From the NCBI GenBank assembly GCA_944383275.1, contig CALWOV010000004.1, forward strand, positions 1-64,000: a stretch of DNA of 64,000 nucleotides, in the 5' to 3' direction. Below the pieces are notes generated by a model. It saw only the letters and a list, made by a program, of their open reading frames with translations. It made no database searches and was not told where the DNA came from. Position numbers and translations under genes: made by a program. Source of the DNA: an uncultured Clostridia bacterium (GTDB lineage Bacteria; Bacillota; Clostridia; Christensenellales; UBA1242). Positions 1-8,123 of the stretch are shown here, one piece after another; positions within the stretch are counted from its first letter, which is position 1; every line of letters begins with the position of its first letter.

Positions 1-297
<297 letters not shown>

Positions 298-459
298 AAA
301 AATAATCCAAAGCTCAGAAACAAAATCACTTGCGTAATTTAAGTTTCTGTCTTGTTAAAAATCATATCCTTATAGAAAATAAATTTCTAAAATTCAATGT
401 CGGAATTGACAAGACCTTAAAAAACCTTATTTTAAGAATATTCAGTTTTTAATGTGCAT

Positions 460-496
460 GTTATCAACCAGAAGACTTGCTTCGTGAGATGATAAC
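460..496 (-). other. Leader hairpin at the start of pre-16S rRNA
   Basis: The 7-nt arms GTTATCA and TGATAAC (460-466 and 490-496) can form a stem at the predicted 5' end of the rRNA transcript. It may protect or mark the pre-rRNA leader. Its function is inferred only from its position. Confidence 0.5.
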
Positions 497-502
497 GTTG
501 TC

Positions 503-531
503 ATTATATCAGCATTTTTTTATGATGTCAA
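503..531 (-). promoter_or_regulatory. rRNA operon promoter
   Basis: On the minus strand a consensus -35 TTGACA (526-531) is separated by exactly 17 bp from a consensus -10 TATAAT (503-508). Transcription would start near 496 and give a leader of about 200 nt before 16S. This is the strongest sigma-A promoter in the window, as expected for an rrn operon. Confidence 0.9.
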
Positions 532-802
532 CAACTTTTTTAAAAAACTTTTAAAATTTTACGAAAAAATGCCATTTTTTTTACTTTTTTTGCCTTAAGC
601 TATTAAACCTAACCGGGTGTTTGTGGTATTTTACCCTATTTTAGCCATATTTTTACTTAATTTTAACCACAAACACATTATATTATATTCTGCTTAAATT
701 ATATTTTTTATTTAAATTTATTCTTTTTCCTACCCTGTTACACCCTAAATTATTGTAAATTTTCATTATTTTTTAATATATAGTTTTATTGATTTATTAT
801 AT
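532..802. other. AT-rich gap without a recognisable gene
   Basis: This is the stretch between the rrn promoter and the acetyltransferase promoter. I see no coding region, RNA gene or clear hairpin in it. Confidence 0.6.
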
Positions 803-830
803 TTGACCTTTGATTTTTTCTTGCTATATT
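803..830 (+). promoter_or_regulatory. Promoter of the acetyltransferase gene
   Basis: TTGACC (803-808), a 16-bp spacer and TATATT (825-830) lie just ahead of an AGGAG ribosome-binding site at 850-854. Confidence 0.6.
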
Positions 831-859
831 GAATTTAATAATTACTTTTAGGAGATTTT

Positions 860-1288
860 ATAAAATTTAGAGAATTTGTATATAAAGATTTAGAACAATT
901 AATTGCCTTAATTAAAGGTTCATTTCCCAAAATTAGTTTTAATATTGAAAAATGTAAAGATAAATTAGATAAAATTTTAAAAGATAATAAATATAAAATT
1001 TTTATTGCCGAAACAAACAAAACTATTGTTGCTTGTATTATTGCATATTTGCATACTGACCCATTTGATGATGATTTTGCTACACTTTGGTATTTGGCTG
1101 TAAAGGAAGAATATCAAAATCAAAATTTAGGAACTAAGATTTATAACTATGCTTTAAACTATATTAAAAATCTGAATATTAAATATGTTTACTCTACCAC
1201 CTCTATTGACAATATAAAAAGCCAAAGAATTGCAGAAAAAAACGGAATGATTAAAGGATTTAGTTTTAAATGTATATATAATGAATAA
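860..1288 (+). CDS. GNAT-family N-acetyltransferase with an ATA start codon
   Basis: The open frame of about 142 codons reads as a small GNAT acetyltransferase, which moves an acetyl group from acetyl-CoA to an amine. The acetyl-CoA-binding region VKEEYQNQNLGTKIYNYAL (motif A, Q/R-x-x-G-x-G/A-like) and a C-terminal part with A-E-K-N-G-M are both visible. A strong AGGAG site (850-854) sits 5 nt before codon ATA at 860. The codons that follow, KFREFVYKDLEQLI, are typical of a GNAT N-terminus. No ATG, GTG or TTG lies between the upstream in-frame stop (839) and TTG at 1049, and a start at 1049 would delete half the domain. Either the ATG has mutated to ATA and the gene is decaying, or ATA is used as a rare start. 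The substrate is unknown. Confidence 0.7.
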   Translation: MKFREFVYKDLEQLIALIKGSFPKISFNIEKCKDKLDKILKDNKYKIFIAETNKTIVACIIAYLHTDPFDDDFATLWYLAVKEEYQNQNLGTKIYNYALNYIKNLNIKYVYSTTSIDNIKSQRIAEKNGMIKGFSFKCIYNE

Positions 1289-1337
1289 TCTATATAATAT
1301 ATATATACTTATTATATAGAAAAGATTAAATTAGGTA

Positions 1338-1366
1338 TTGAAATTTAAAAGGAAATGTGATATAAT
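1338..1366 (+). promoter_or_regulatory. Promoter of the 1396 gene
   Basis: TTGAAA (1338-1343), a 17-bp spacer and TATAAT (1361-1366) precede an AAGGAG site ahead of the ATG at 1396. Confidence 0.75.
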
Positions 1367-1395
1367 ATATTTAAGAAAACATAAGGAGATTTTTT

Positions 1396-1995
1396 ATGGA
1401 ACAAAATGAAAAAAGTTACTCTAAAGTAAAAGAATTTATGCTTTATTGGGATAGAAAAGAAATTGAAAAAGAAATTGTTAAACTTGAAAGTGAAATTTCA
1501 TATCTTTATAAAAAAAGAGCTAATAAAAGAGTTTTTAATGAAACCGAACTTGGCAAACTTGAAGATTTAAAAGAAGTTAAATATAAAGAATTATCAGACA
1601 TTGAAGATAAGATTAAAGATAAAGTTTTAATGGTAAGTTATGGTAAATTTTTTGATATAGACCCAGTATATGATTTAGATTGGAAACAGGAAATTGAAAA
1701 CTGGTCTGGAATTTGGGACGAATATGTTAGTGGATTAAGTAGGAAAGAAAGAAAATATCTTGAATCAGGTGTAGCAAACTATAAAGGTTTATACAAAGAA
1801 GATTATGTGTTAAAAGATGCTTTAAAAAATGCTCCTGATACATCAAATATGAAAGCAATAACTTATAAAGAAAGCAAACAAACTTATGATGATATTGAAG
1901 CATTTTATCAAAACAAAATGAATAAACCAACTTTTGAAGGCGAAAGTAAAAACAAAAAATCTACAAGCACAGGTTTAAGAGAAGAACAAATGTAG
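1396..1995 (+). CDS. Unknown protein, Gln-Met tail, paralog of the 2695 protein
   Basis: This protein of 199 aa has no domain I recognise. It is charged and mostly helical, with a coiled-coil-like stretch at residues 20-75, and has no signal peptide or membrane segment. It is a diverged paralog of the protein at 2695. Both begin MEQ(N/S)E, share E-(F/Y)-M-L-Y at residues 13-17, share (I/M)-W-D-(E/K)-Y-V at exactly residues 106-111, and have N-A-P-D followed by F-Y-(Q/K)-N downstream. The C-terminus after residue 178 is a low-complexity linker ending EEQM. The same Gln-Met ending recurs in several other unknown proteins here. AAGGAG precedes the ATG. Function unknown. Confidence 0.8.
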   Translation: MEQNEKSYSKVKEFMLYWDRKEIEKEIVKLESEISYLYKKRANKRVFNETELGKLEDLKEVKYKELSDIEDKIKDKVLMVSYGKFFDIDPVYDLDWKQEIENWSGIWDEYVSGLSRKERKYLESGVANYKGLYKEDYVLKDALKNAPDTSNMKAITYKESKQTYDDIEAFYQNKMNKPTFEGESKNKKSTSTGLREEQM

Positions 1996-2110
1996 TTTTA
2001 TTTTAAATGTATTATTAAATTATACTATTGAATATAACTTTAATTATTATTAAATAAAACAAACCACTTACCTTTTAATTTTTTGAAATAATAAATAAAA
2101 CGGAGATTTT

Positions 2111-2495
2111 ATTACCGAACAACAAATTACAAAAGATAAAATATTTGAAAGACTGATTGTGCGCAAAACTTTTTATATTTTAAAGGAAAAGGTCGCTCTG
2201 TTAGTATTGAGAAAATTTTTGAAAAGGAACAATATAATTTTATAATTTTGAAGAAATTTGTGCAGAACTAGATTATATAACAACGTATGGTTTGATTAAT
2301 GATATAAATCGTAAATATATTGACACTTTATTAAATAGATATGAAGTTGCAGAAAATAATTTAAAATGTATTAATGACATTAAATTGTTTACGAAAGACA
2401 GTTTAAAGAAAAAAATTTCCTATAAAGACATAGATACATCTGAGGAAAATGTTGAAAAAATTTATTATGATTTAACCAATAACAAGCAAATGTAA
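2111..2495 (+). pseudogene. Frameshifted remnant of a gene for a Gln-Met-tailed protein
   Basis: A good ribosome-binding site (CGGAGA) precedes ATT ACC GAA CAA at 2111, where an ATG would be expected. The reading then needs two frame changes to stay protein-like. TEQQITKDKIFERLIVRKT is in the first frame, FKGKGRSVSIEKIFEKEQ in the second (about 2170-2240), and FEEICAELDYITTYGLI onwards in the third, from about 2247 to the stop at 2495. The last part ends NKQM, the tail shared with its neighbours. A lost start codon plus two frameshifts indicates a pseudogene. It sits between two paralogs and may have been a member of the same family, but the remnant is too diverged to be sure. Confidence 0.65.
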
Positions 2496-2694
2496 TAAAT
2501 TAAATTTTATAAATTACCACCTATATTTAAAGTTCTAATTTAAAATTAAAAGTTCAATAAATTAAAAAATGCTTTTACTTTTAAGTTCAAAAAAATCTAG
2601 AAAACTAGAATTAAATTGACTTAAAATTATGCTAAAACTTATTTAAAGGAAACAAAATTTTATAAACAATTAACATAAACAAAGGAAAATTAAA

Positions 2695-3321
2695 ATGGAA
2701 CAAAGTGAATTTTTAAAATCAAAAAATAATGAATATATGCTTTATACAGAATTAAAAAGAAACAGAAAACAGGCTGTGATTGCTGAACAACAATTTACCG
2801 ATTTTTTAAAAAGCACACACCATGCTTTTGACCCTTTACTTCCCGACTTTATGCTTAGCGATGCAGAAAGCCAAATGAACAAAATAATAAAGAATTATAA
2901 AAAACTTGAAAACAAAATTATGATTAATGTTCTTTTGCCTTGTATGGAACTAAATGCTGACTATAATAAAAAAATATCAACACAAGATTTATTCGATGAA
3001 TGGGAAAAAATGTGGGACAAATATGTTGAACAAAATGCAATTAAACAAAATTGCAGTAAAAATGAATTAAATAAATTTTTAACTAATGCGCCAGATATTT
3101 TAGATAAATATCAACAAGCATTTGAGGCTAGTGTTAATGCACCAATAAAATACTTTTATAAAAATATGTTAAACAAAACAACAACTGCAACAAAGCGCGA
3201 GCAAGGAATATTACCACACAAAAGAAATGTAAGACCTAAAAAACAAAGCACAAAACAACCTTCTAATATTAAACAACAACGTGCAAGAATTATTAAACAA
3301 TTAGAAGAACAAATGCAATAA
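2695..3321 (+). CDS. Unknown protein, Gln-Met-Gln tail, paralog of the 1396 protein
   Basis: This protein of 208 aa has an AAAGGAAA site before its ATG. It shares with the 1396 protein the start MEQSE, E-Y-M-L-Y at 13-17, M-W-D-K-Y-V at 106-111, N-A-P-D at 131-134 and Y-F-Y-K-N-M-L-N-K at 153-161. It is soluble and helical, followed by a basic, Gln/Lys-rich linker (162-195), and ends LEEQMQ. It has no known domain and no membrane segment. The conserved Trp-Asp and Asn-Ala-Pro-Asp positions suggest a folded domain under selection rather than a random ORF. A terminator follows at 3349. Confidence 0.8.
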   Translation: MEQSEFLKSKNNEYMLYTELKRNRKQAVIAEQQFTDFLKSTHHAFDPLLPDFMLSDAESQMNKIIKNYKKLENKIMINVLLPCMELNADYNKKISTQDLFDEWEKMWDKYVEQNAIKQNCSKNELNKFLTNAPDILDKYQQAFEASVNAPIKYFYKNMLNKTTTATKREQGILPHKRNVRPKKQSTKQPSNIKQQRARIIKQLEEQMQ

Positions 3322-3348
3322 CCAACTCAAATAATTAAATTCAAATGT

Positions 3349-3375
3349 AAAAGGATTAAAAATTAATCCTTTTTT
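3349..3375 (+). terminator. Rho-independent terminator after the 2695 gene
   Basis: AAAAGGATTAA and TTAATCCTTTT pair with a very short loop and are followed by a run of T. Confidence 0.8.
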
Positions 3376-3377
3376 TA

Positions 3378-3406
3378 TTGAATTTTAACAACTAATGTTG
3401 TATAAT
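3378..3406 (+). promoter_or_regulatory. ung promoter placed for a leaderless mRNA
   Basis: TTGAAT (3378-3383), a 17-bp spacer and consensus TATAAT (3401-3406). The -10 box ends 7 nt before the ATG at 3414, so the first transcribed base should be at or next to the start codon. Confidence 0.75.
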
Positions 3407-3413
3407 GGTTTCT

Positions 3414-4079
3414 ATGAAAATAGCAAAATCTTGGTATGAATTATTAAAGCCTGAATTTGAAAAGGAATATTATAAACAACTTCAAAAATTTTTAACTGAT
3501 GAATACAAGCACTATACCATATATCCAGAAGCACAAAATGTTTTTAATGCTTTAAATTTAGTGCCATTTGATAAAGTTAAAGTTGTAATTATTGGGCAAG
3601 ACCCTTATCACGGACCAAAACAAGCACACGGGTTGTGTTTTTCTGTTCAGCACGGTGTTGCAATTCCCCCATCGCTTGAAAATATCTTTAAAGAATTACA
3701 CTCTGACCTTGGTTGCACTATACCTAAAAATGGAGATTTAACCAAATGGGCAAAGCAAGGCGTGTTGCTTTTAAACTCGGTGCTAACAGTAAGAGCAGGA
3801 CAAGCAAATTCCCACAAAGGTAAAGGTTGGGAACAATTGACAACAGCAATTATTGAAAAACTTAATTCAAGCAATCACCCTATTGTGTTTTTACTTTGGG
3901 GGGCGAATGCAAAAGAAGTTGGGAAAATTGTTGACACAACAAAACACTTTGTGCTAACTGCCCCACACCCTTCGCCATTGTCGGCATACTCTGGTTTTTT
4001 TGGTTGCAAGCACTTCTCTAAAACAAATGAATTCTTGCGTTCAGTTGGTCTTGAACCTATTGATTGGCAAATAGAATAG
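3414..4079 (+). CDS. ung: Uracil-DNA glycosylase (family 1)
   Basis: The enzyme excises uracil from DNA to start base-excision repair in the cytoplasm. The family-1 signature GQDPYHG is at about residues 61-67, with the catalytic Asp63 activating water. The second signature HPSPLSAY, with the catalytic His, is near the C-terminus. At 221 aa the length is normal. I prefer ATG 3414 over ATG 3405 because 3405 lies inside the -10 box. There is no Shine-Dalgarno sequence, so translation is probably leaderless. It has its own promoter and terminator (4165), so it is a single-gene unit. Confidence 0.97.
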   Translation: MKIAKSWYELLKPEFEKEYYKQLQKFLTDEYKHYTIYPEAQNVFNALNLVPFDKVKVVIIGQDPYHGPKQAHGLCFSVQHGVAIPPSLENIFKELHSDLGCTIPKNGDLTKWAKQGVLLLNSVLTVRAGQANSHKGKGWEQLTTAIIEKLNSSNHPIVFLLWGANAKEVGKIVDTTKHFVLTAPHPSPLSAYSGFFGCKHFSKTNEFLRSVGLEPIDWQIE

Positions 4080-4164
4080 AATATAATATTTTTAAAATAC
4101 AAAACTAATAGTTAAAACTTTAATTTAACTTTTGTTTTTAACTAGTAAATTGAATAAGAAATTA

Positions 4165-4196
4165 AAAAGTTGATTTTAAAAATCAACTTTTATTTT
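4165..4196 (+). terminator. Terminator after ung
   Basis: AAAAGTTGATTTT pairs with AAAATCAACTTTT and is followed by T-rich sequence. Confidence 0.8.
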
Positions 4197-4373
4197 TAAA
4201 ACATTATTATATATTTTAAATTAAAAATTAAATTCTTTTAATAAATTATTATAAATAAATAGAACTAAGATTTAATAAATTTACAACATAAAATATAATT
4301 TTTCACACAATTTTTTAAAATTTTAATAAAAAACACTTATTTTTTATGTTTTTTTGAATTTTTTTATTAAAAA

Positions 4374-5156
4374 TTAAGATAATTTTAAGTTTTTAATATA
4401 TTCTTTAACTTCTTCTTTAGTTTCTTCATTTTTTAAGCCATAATATATACAAGCATTAACAAAGCCTGCTTTAGAACCTATGTCAAAGCACTCGCCTTTA
4501 ATAATTGCAATTTGTAAAGGCTGTTTTTGCGAATACTTTAACAAGCAATCGGTAAATAAATCTTTCTTCCCCATTTGTTCTATATAGTCAAAAATATTAC
4601 TATCTAAAATATACTGACCTGCTAATATTAAGTTAGAAGGTGCTTCTTTTACTTGTGGTTTTTCTTTTATATTTACCACAAGTTTCTGTTCTAAAATTTC
4701 GCAATATTCAAGACAACCATATCTGTTTACTAAGTTTTTTTTAACGCGTTTTGCACCAACTATGGAATTACCTGTTTGCTCATAAAGTTTAATCATTTGT
4801 TGTATGCTTGAAATTTTGGAATAAAATAAAACATCACCAAACAATAACACGAATCGTTGATTTTGCGCAAAGTTTTTAGCGTGTAATAAAGCATCAGCAA
4901 CACCTAGTGGCTGATTAGGATAAATATATGTAAACCTTGCTTTATCATTTTCAAAATAATTTTGAATACTTGATTTGTCTTTTGAAGATATAATTAAAAT
5001 GTCGTTTATCCCACAAGCAATAAGGTCATCAACCAAAAATTGTAACGCTGGTTTATCAACTATTGGAAACATTTCTTTGGGAATCACTTTTGATACAGGT
5101 TTCATTCTTGTTCCAAGACCACCTGCAAGTATAATTGCTTTGTTAATTTTTTTCAT
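4374..5156 (-). CDS. galU: UTP-glucose-1-phosphate uridylyltransferase (GalU-like nucleotidyltransferase)
   Basis: Makes UDP-glucose from UTP and glucose-1-phosphate for envelope polysaccharides and glycolipids. The nucleotidyltransferase motif IILAGGLGTRMKPVSK is at the N-terminus, followed by I-P-K-E-M-F-P-I-V-D-K-P, the GalU hallmark. QPLGVADAL and FGDVLF (metal-binding Asp) come next. At 260 aa it is about 30 residues shorter than usual GalU, so a related sugar nucleotidyltransferase remains possible. The start at 5156 fits the family; an upstream ATG at 5174 overlaps the promoter. A phosphohexomutase that would supply glucose-1-phosphate is encoded at 43581. Confidence 0.85.
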   Translation of the reverse strand: MKKINKAIILAGGLGTRMKPVSKVIPKEMFPIVDKPALQFLVDDLIACGINDILIISSKDKSSIQNYFENDKARFTYIYPNQPLGVADALLHAKNFAQNQRFVLLFGDVLFYSKISSIQQMIKLYEQTGNSIVGAKRVKKNLVNRYGCLEYCEILEQKLVVNIKEKPQVKEAPSNLILAGQYILDSNIFDYIEQMGKKDLFTDCLLKYSQKQPLQIAIIKGECFDIGSKAGFVNACIYYGLKNEETKEEVKEYIKNLKLS

Positions 5157-5163
5157 ACCAAGT

Positions 5164-5193
5164 ATTATATTCAATACTATTTAGTTTTGATAA
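5164..5193 (-). promoter_or_regulatory. galU promoter placed for a leaderless mRNA
   Basis: TTATCA (5188-5193), an 18-bp spacer and TATAAT (5164-5169). Seven nt separate the -10 box from the ATG at 5156, and no ribosome-binding site is present. Confidence 0.65.
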
Positions 5194-5547
5194 TAATATA
5201 CTTTTTTTATTAAATTTATAAATTTTTCTATAAAATTTATAATATTTAAATGTAATATTATTATGAAAGTAAAAATAAATCATTAAATTGTAATATAATA
5301 AATTACTTTTGTTTAAATGGAAATTTTTTGCTATTAAAAAACATTTTATCATTTTGATAAAATGTTTTTGTTTTATTTAATATAAGGAACATAATATAAA
5401 ATTCATTAAAATTTAATAAAAATCTTTATTAACTATAAATCTTTATTTTTTATATCACAGTTTAAATAAATTTTAGTTTTACTTATAAATTGACTAATTA
5501 ATATTTACAGACAAAACTTTTAACAATATTTAATAAAAATTATATTC
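5194..5547. other. AT-rich intergenic stretch
   Basis: Apart from the terminator at 5336-5369, I see no gene or clear signal here. Confidence 0.6.
5336..5369 (-). terminator. Terminator after the transglutaminase-like gene
   Basis: AAAAACATTTTATC pairs with GATAAAATGTTTTT around a short loop. The stem ends in a T run on both strands, so it may work in both directions. It lies about 180 nt beyond the stop of the gene at 5548. Confidence 0.65.
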
Positions 5548-6792
5548 TTACATTTGAGTATTTGAATTTGATTTTTCAGTATTAATAGATTTCTCAACAA
5601 TAGCTTTAATATCTTTTGTAGTTTGTTTTTTGTTTTCAGGTTCACTACAAAAGCAATTTAAACAGTTAGGTTCAAATAATGTTTTTGCTCGTTTTTCATT
5701 TAATTTAATATAGTCTTTTGTCTCTTCTTCACTCCAACCATTAATCGCCTTTAATGCTTGTATAAAATCTTTTTCTGTTGGTAGTTTTGGATTTTCTTTT
5801 TTGTCTGCATATTTGTTAGTTAATTCTATATATTTTTTAGATATTGCAGCACCACCACTAATTTCTTGATAAGGTATACAATCATCAATTTCAATCGTTC
5901 CTTCTTTAATTTTATCTATATCAGAAAAGGGTAGTAATGCATGGTTTAAATAAGATATATTTTTTATATCTTTTGCAAAAGAACCTGCTTGATAAGCATC
6001 CCAACACGAATCGACATAGAAAAGACCATCTATATTATATTTATCGTCTTTTAAATAAATTATATTATTAGAATGAGTAAATTTTGAAAGTGTATCTTCT
6101 TTTATTTCAGATAATTTAATTTCTTTATCATAAACTGCTAAATCTTGAGATTCACATTCTAACCCAACTTGTTGACAAATATATCTTAATAAATTTGAAA
6201 AACCTGTGCATACAATTTTATCACCTGTTTCTACTTGCACAATTGAACGAGACCCTTTGCCTTCTTTATATTTTCTTCCTGCAACATATTGGTATGCCAT
6301 TAAATATTTTTCAAAAGGAGATAAAGGTTCTCCATTTATTTTAGACTCATTTATTAATTTTATTTCTTCATTCATTTTTCTATTAGCAAGAAGAACATCT
6401 GTTAATGAAGTTATATCACTATTAAATTCAACTCCATTTTCAGAATATTTATTTTCTATCAAAAAGTTATGAATATCAACTAATTTATTAGTTTCTTCTT
6501 CGTTAAAGCCCACTTTAGAAGAATTAACATTAAAACTTATATTAGCATCAACATTTTCAATATTTAATATTTGTTTCATTTGCTCACTATTTATTATTTC
6601 TAAAATAAATGGTAAATTTAAAATTTGTTCTTTACTAAATATGATTTTAACTCCATCATGTTGTGGTAATTTCCCAATACGTTTTAAAATATGGGAATTA
6701 TTATTTACAATATTACTTACAACATAATCAAGTTGTTTATTTATAGTTATCTTATCCTCTATGATAAGATTTTCAAGATTTATACTTAACAT
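5548..6792 (-). CDS. Transglutaminase-like protein with Gln-Met tail
   Basis: This protein of 414 aa carries a transglutaminase/papain-type triad in the right order and spacing. Cys195 is in D-K-I-V-C-T-G-F-S-N-L-L, His240 in K-F-T-H-S-N-N-I-I-Y, and Asp261 in L-F-Y-V-D-S-C-W-D. Enzymes of this fold cut or cross-link proteins through a thioester. The first 190 residues are helical and unassigned. There is no signal peptide or membrane segment, so it should act in the cytoplasm. A Cys-rich spot (N-C-L-N-C-F-C) and a polar linker precede the end, NTQM, the tail shared with other unknown proteins here. AGGAGG lies before the ATG. The triad comes from motif reading, and the substrate is unknown. 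Confidence 0.7.
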   Translation of the reverse strand: MLSINLENLIIEDKITINKQLDYVVSNIVNNNSHILKRIGKLPQHDGVKIIFSKEQILNLPFILEIINSEQMKQILNIENVDANISFNVNSSKVGFNEEETNKLVDIHNFLIENKYSENGVEFNSDITSLTDVLLANRKMNEEIKLINESKINGEPLSPFEKYLMAYQYVAGRKYKEGKGSRSIVQVETGDKIVCTGFSNLLRYICQQVGLECESQDLAVYDKEIKLSEIKEDTLSKFTHSNNIIYLKDDKYNIDGLFYVDSCWDAYQAGSFAKDIKNISYLNHALLPFSDIDKIKEGTIEIDDCIPYQEISGGAAISKKYIELTNKYADKKENPKLPTEKDFIQALKAINGWSEEETKDYIKLNEKRAKTLFEPNCLNCFCSEPENKKQTTKDIKAIVEKSINTEKSNSNTQM

Positions 6793-6863
6793 ATATTATC
6801 AATTTATCCTCCTACTTTTATTTAATTTAGTAAATAAACAAAATTTATCAAACTATTAAATTC

Positions 6864-6891
6864 ATTATATAAGCCTAATTATATAAGTAAA
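6864..6891 (-). promoter_or_regulatory. Promoter of the transglutaminase-like gene
   Basis: TTTACT (6886-6891), a 16-bp spacer and TATAAT (6864-6869), about 70 nt before the ATG. Confidence 0.55.
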
Positions 6892-6905
6892 CTTTATTTG
6901 CTTTT

Positions 6906-7961
6906 TTATAATGGAATGCTGGGTTTTGCGCTCATACTTAATTCTGCAGGTTCATAGGTTTGAAGATTGAAATATGCAAGAGAACCTATCATTGCTGCGT
7001 TATCGGTGCAAAGCTCAATATCTGGGAATAATACGGTTACATCATTTTCTTTGCCTAAATTTTGCAAAGTGTTTCTTAAACATGAGTTTGCTGCAACGCC
7101 CCCAGCAAGCACAAGTGTGTTTAAATTGCTATCTTTGCAGGCTTTTATTGCCTTTTTTGCAACCATTTCTACTGCTTGCTTTTGAAAAGAAGCACAAATG
7201 TTAGCAACATCAAGTGATTTACCAGATTGTTTTTGTGTGTTTACATAATTTATTACAGCAGTTTTTAGCCCACTGTAACTTACATCATAACTATTTTCAA
7301 AAGTGTCGTGTTTTATAAATGTTATGGTTGGCTTGATATCTTTTGCAATTTTATCAATTTTAGGCCCACCCGGATAACCTAGCCCCACTACTCGTGCAAC
7401 TTTATCAAAAGCCTCGCCTATGGCATCATCTTGTGTGCTTCCCAATAATTTAAAAGAAGTATAATTTTCAACCTTAACAATAGCAGTATGCCCACCACTT
7501 ACAATTAAGCAGCAAAATGGGGGCGTTAAATTAGGGTGAGAAATATAGTTTGCAGCAATATGACCTTTTATATGGTTTACTGCAATTAATGGCTTTTCAT
7601 AGGCATATGCAAGGGCTTTTGCAGTGTTAACGCCAACAAGCAAAGCACCAACAAGCCCTGCTCCTTGAGTTACTGCAACAACATCTATTTCATTCATTGT
7701 TACATTTGCTTTTAAAAGTGCTTGTTCAATAATTGGGTTAATGCTTAAAATATGATTTCTACTTGCCACTTCTGGAACAACACCACCAAATCGTGTATGA
7801 ATATCTATTTGTGAAGAAATTATGTTTGATAATACCTTTCTTCCGTTTTCGACAACTGCAACACTTGTTTCATCACAAGAAGTTTCAATAGCAAGAACGC
7901 GAACAGTTTTTTGTTCGCGTATTTTTTTAAGTTTCTCTTGCATTTGTTCAAAATAGGTCAT
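6906..7961 (-). CDS. tsaD: tRNA threonylcarbamoyladenosine transferase TsaD
   Basis: The catalytic subunit that transfers the threonylcarbamoyl group to A37 of ANN-decoding tRNAs, working with TsaB, TsaC and TsaE. The ASKHA start V-L-A-I-E-T-S-C-D-E-T-S is at about residue 22. The metal-binding H-I-K-G-H and the S-G-G-H-T motif follow, then L-A-G-G-V-A-A-N-S near the C-terminus. It is 351 aa, with about 20 residues added before the usual start. The GGAG motif lies 15 nt upstream of the ATG, unusually far, and overlaps the predicted transcription start, so initiation may be weak or nearly leaderless. Confidence 0.96.
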   Translation of the reverse strand: MTYFEQMQEKLKKIREQKTVRVLAIETSCDETSVAVVENGRKVLSNIISSQIDIHTRFGGVVPEVASRNHILSINPIIEQALLKANVTMNEIDVVAVTQGAGLVGALLVGVNTAKALAYAYEKPLIAVNHIKGHIAANYISHPNLTPPFCCLIVSGGHTAIVKVENYTSFKLLGSTQDDAIGEAFDKVARVVGLGYPGGPKIDKIAKDIKPTITFIKHDTFENSYDVSYSGLKTAVINYVNTQKQSGKSLDVANICASFQKQAVEMVAKKAIKACKDSNLNTLVLAGGVAANSCLRNTLQNLGKENDVTVLFPDIELCTDNAAMIGSLAYFNLQTYEPAELSMSAKPSIPL

Positions 7962-7982
7962 TAGTATTTCAATTCTTCTCCT

Positions 7983-8011
7983 GTTATATTATTAAAATTC
8001 TATGTTAACAA
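7983..8011 (-). promoter_or_regulatory. tsaD promoter
   Basis: TTGTTA (8006-8011), a 17-bp spacer and TATAAC (7983-7988). The predicted leader is only about 15 nt. Confidence 0.6.
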
Positions 8012-8123
8012 ACTATATTTCTTATGAATTATTTTGCATTAATTTTATTTATGGTTATTGTTTTTAAAGCAAAATAAAACTTTAACATTTACTTTTAAAG
8101 TTTATCACACACAGAATTTAAAG

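Noticed and set aside
1289..1320. AT-only hairpin after the acetyltransferase gene as a terminator
   Set aside because: The stem has almost only A-T pairs and no clean T run; such repeats are expected by chance in this base composition.
5157..5174. Upstream ATG at 5174 as the galU start
   Set aside because: It would translate through the -10 box, and the extra six residues are not part of the family's N-terminus.
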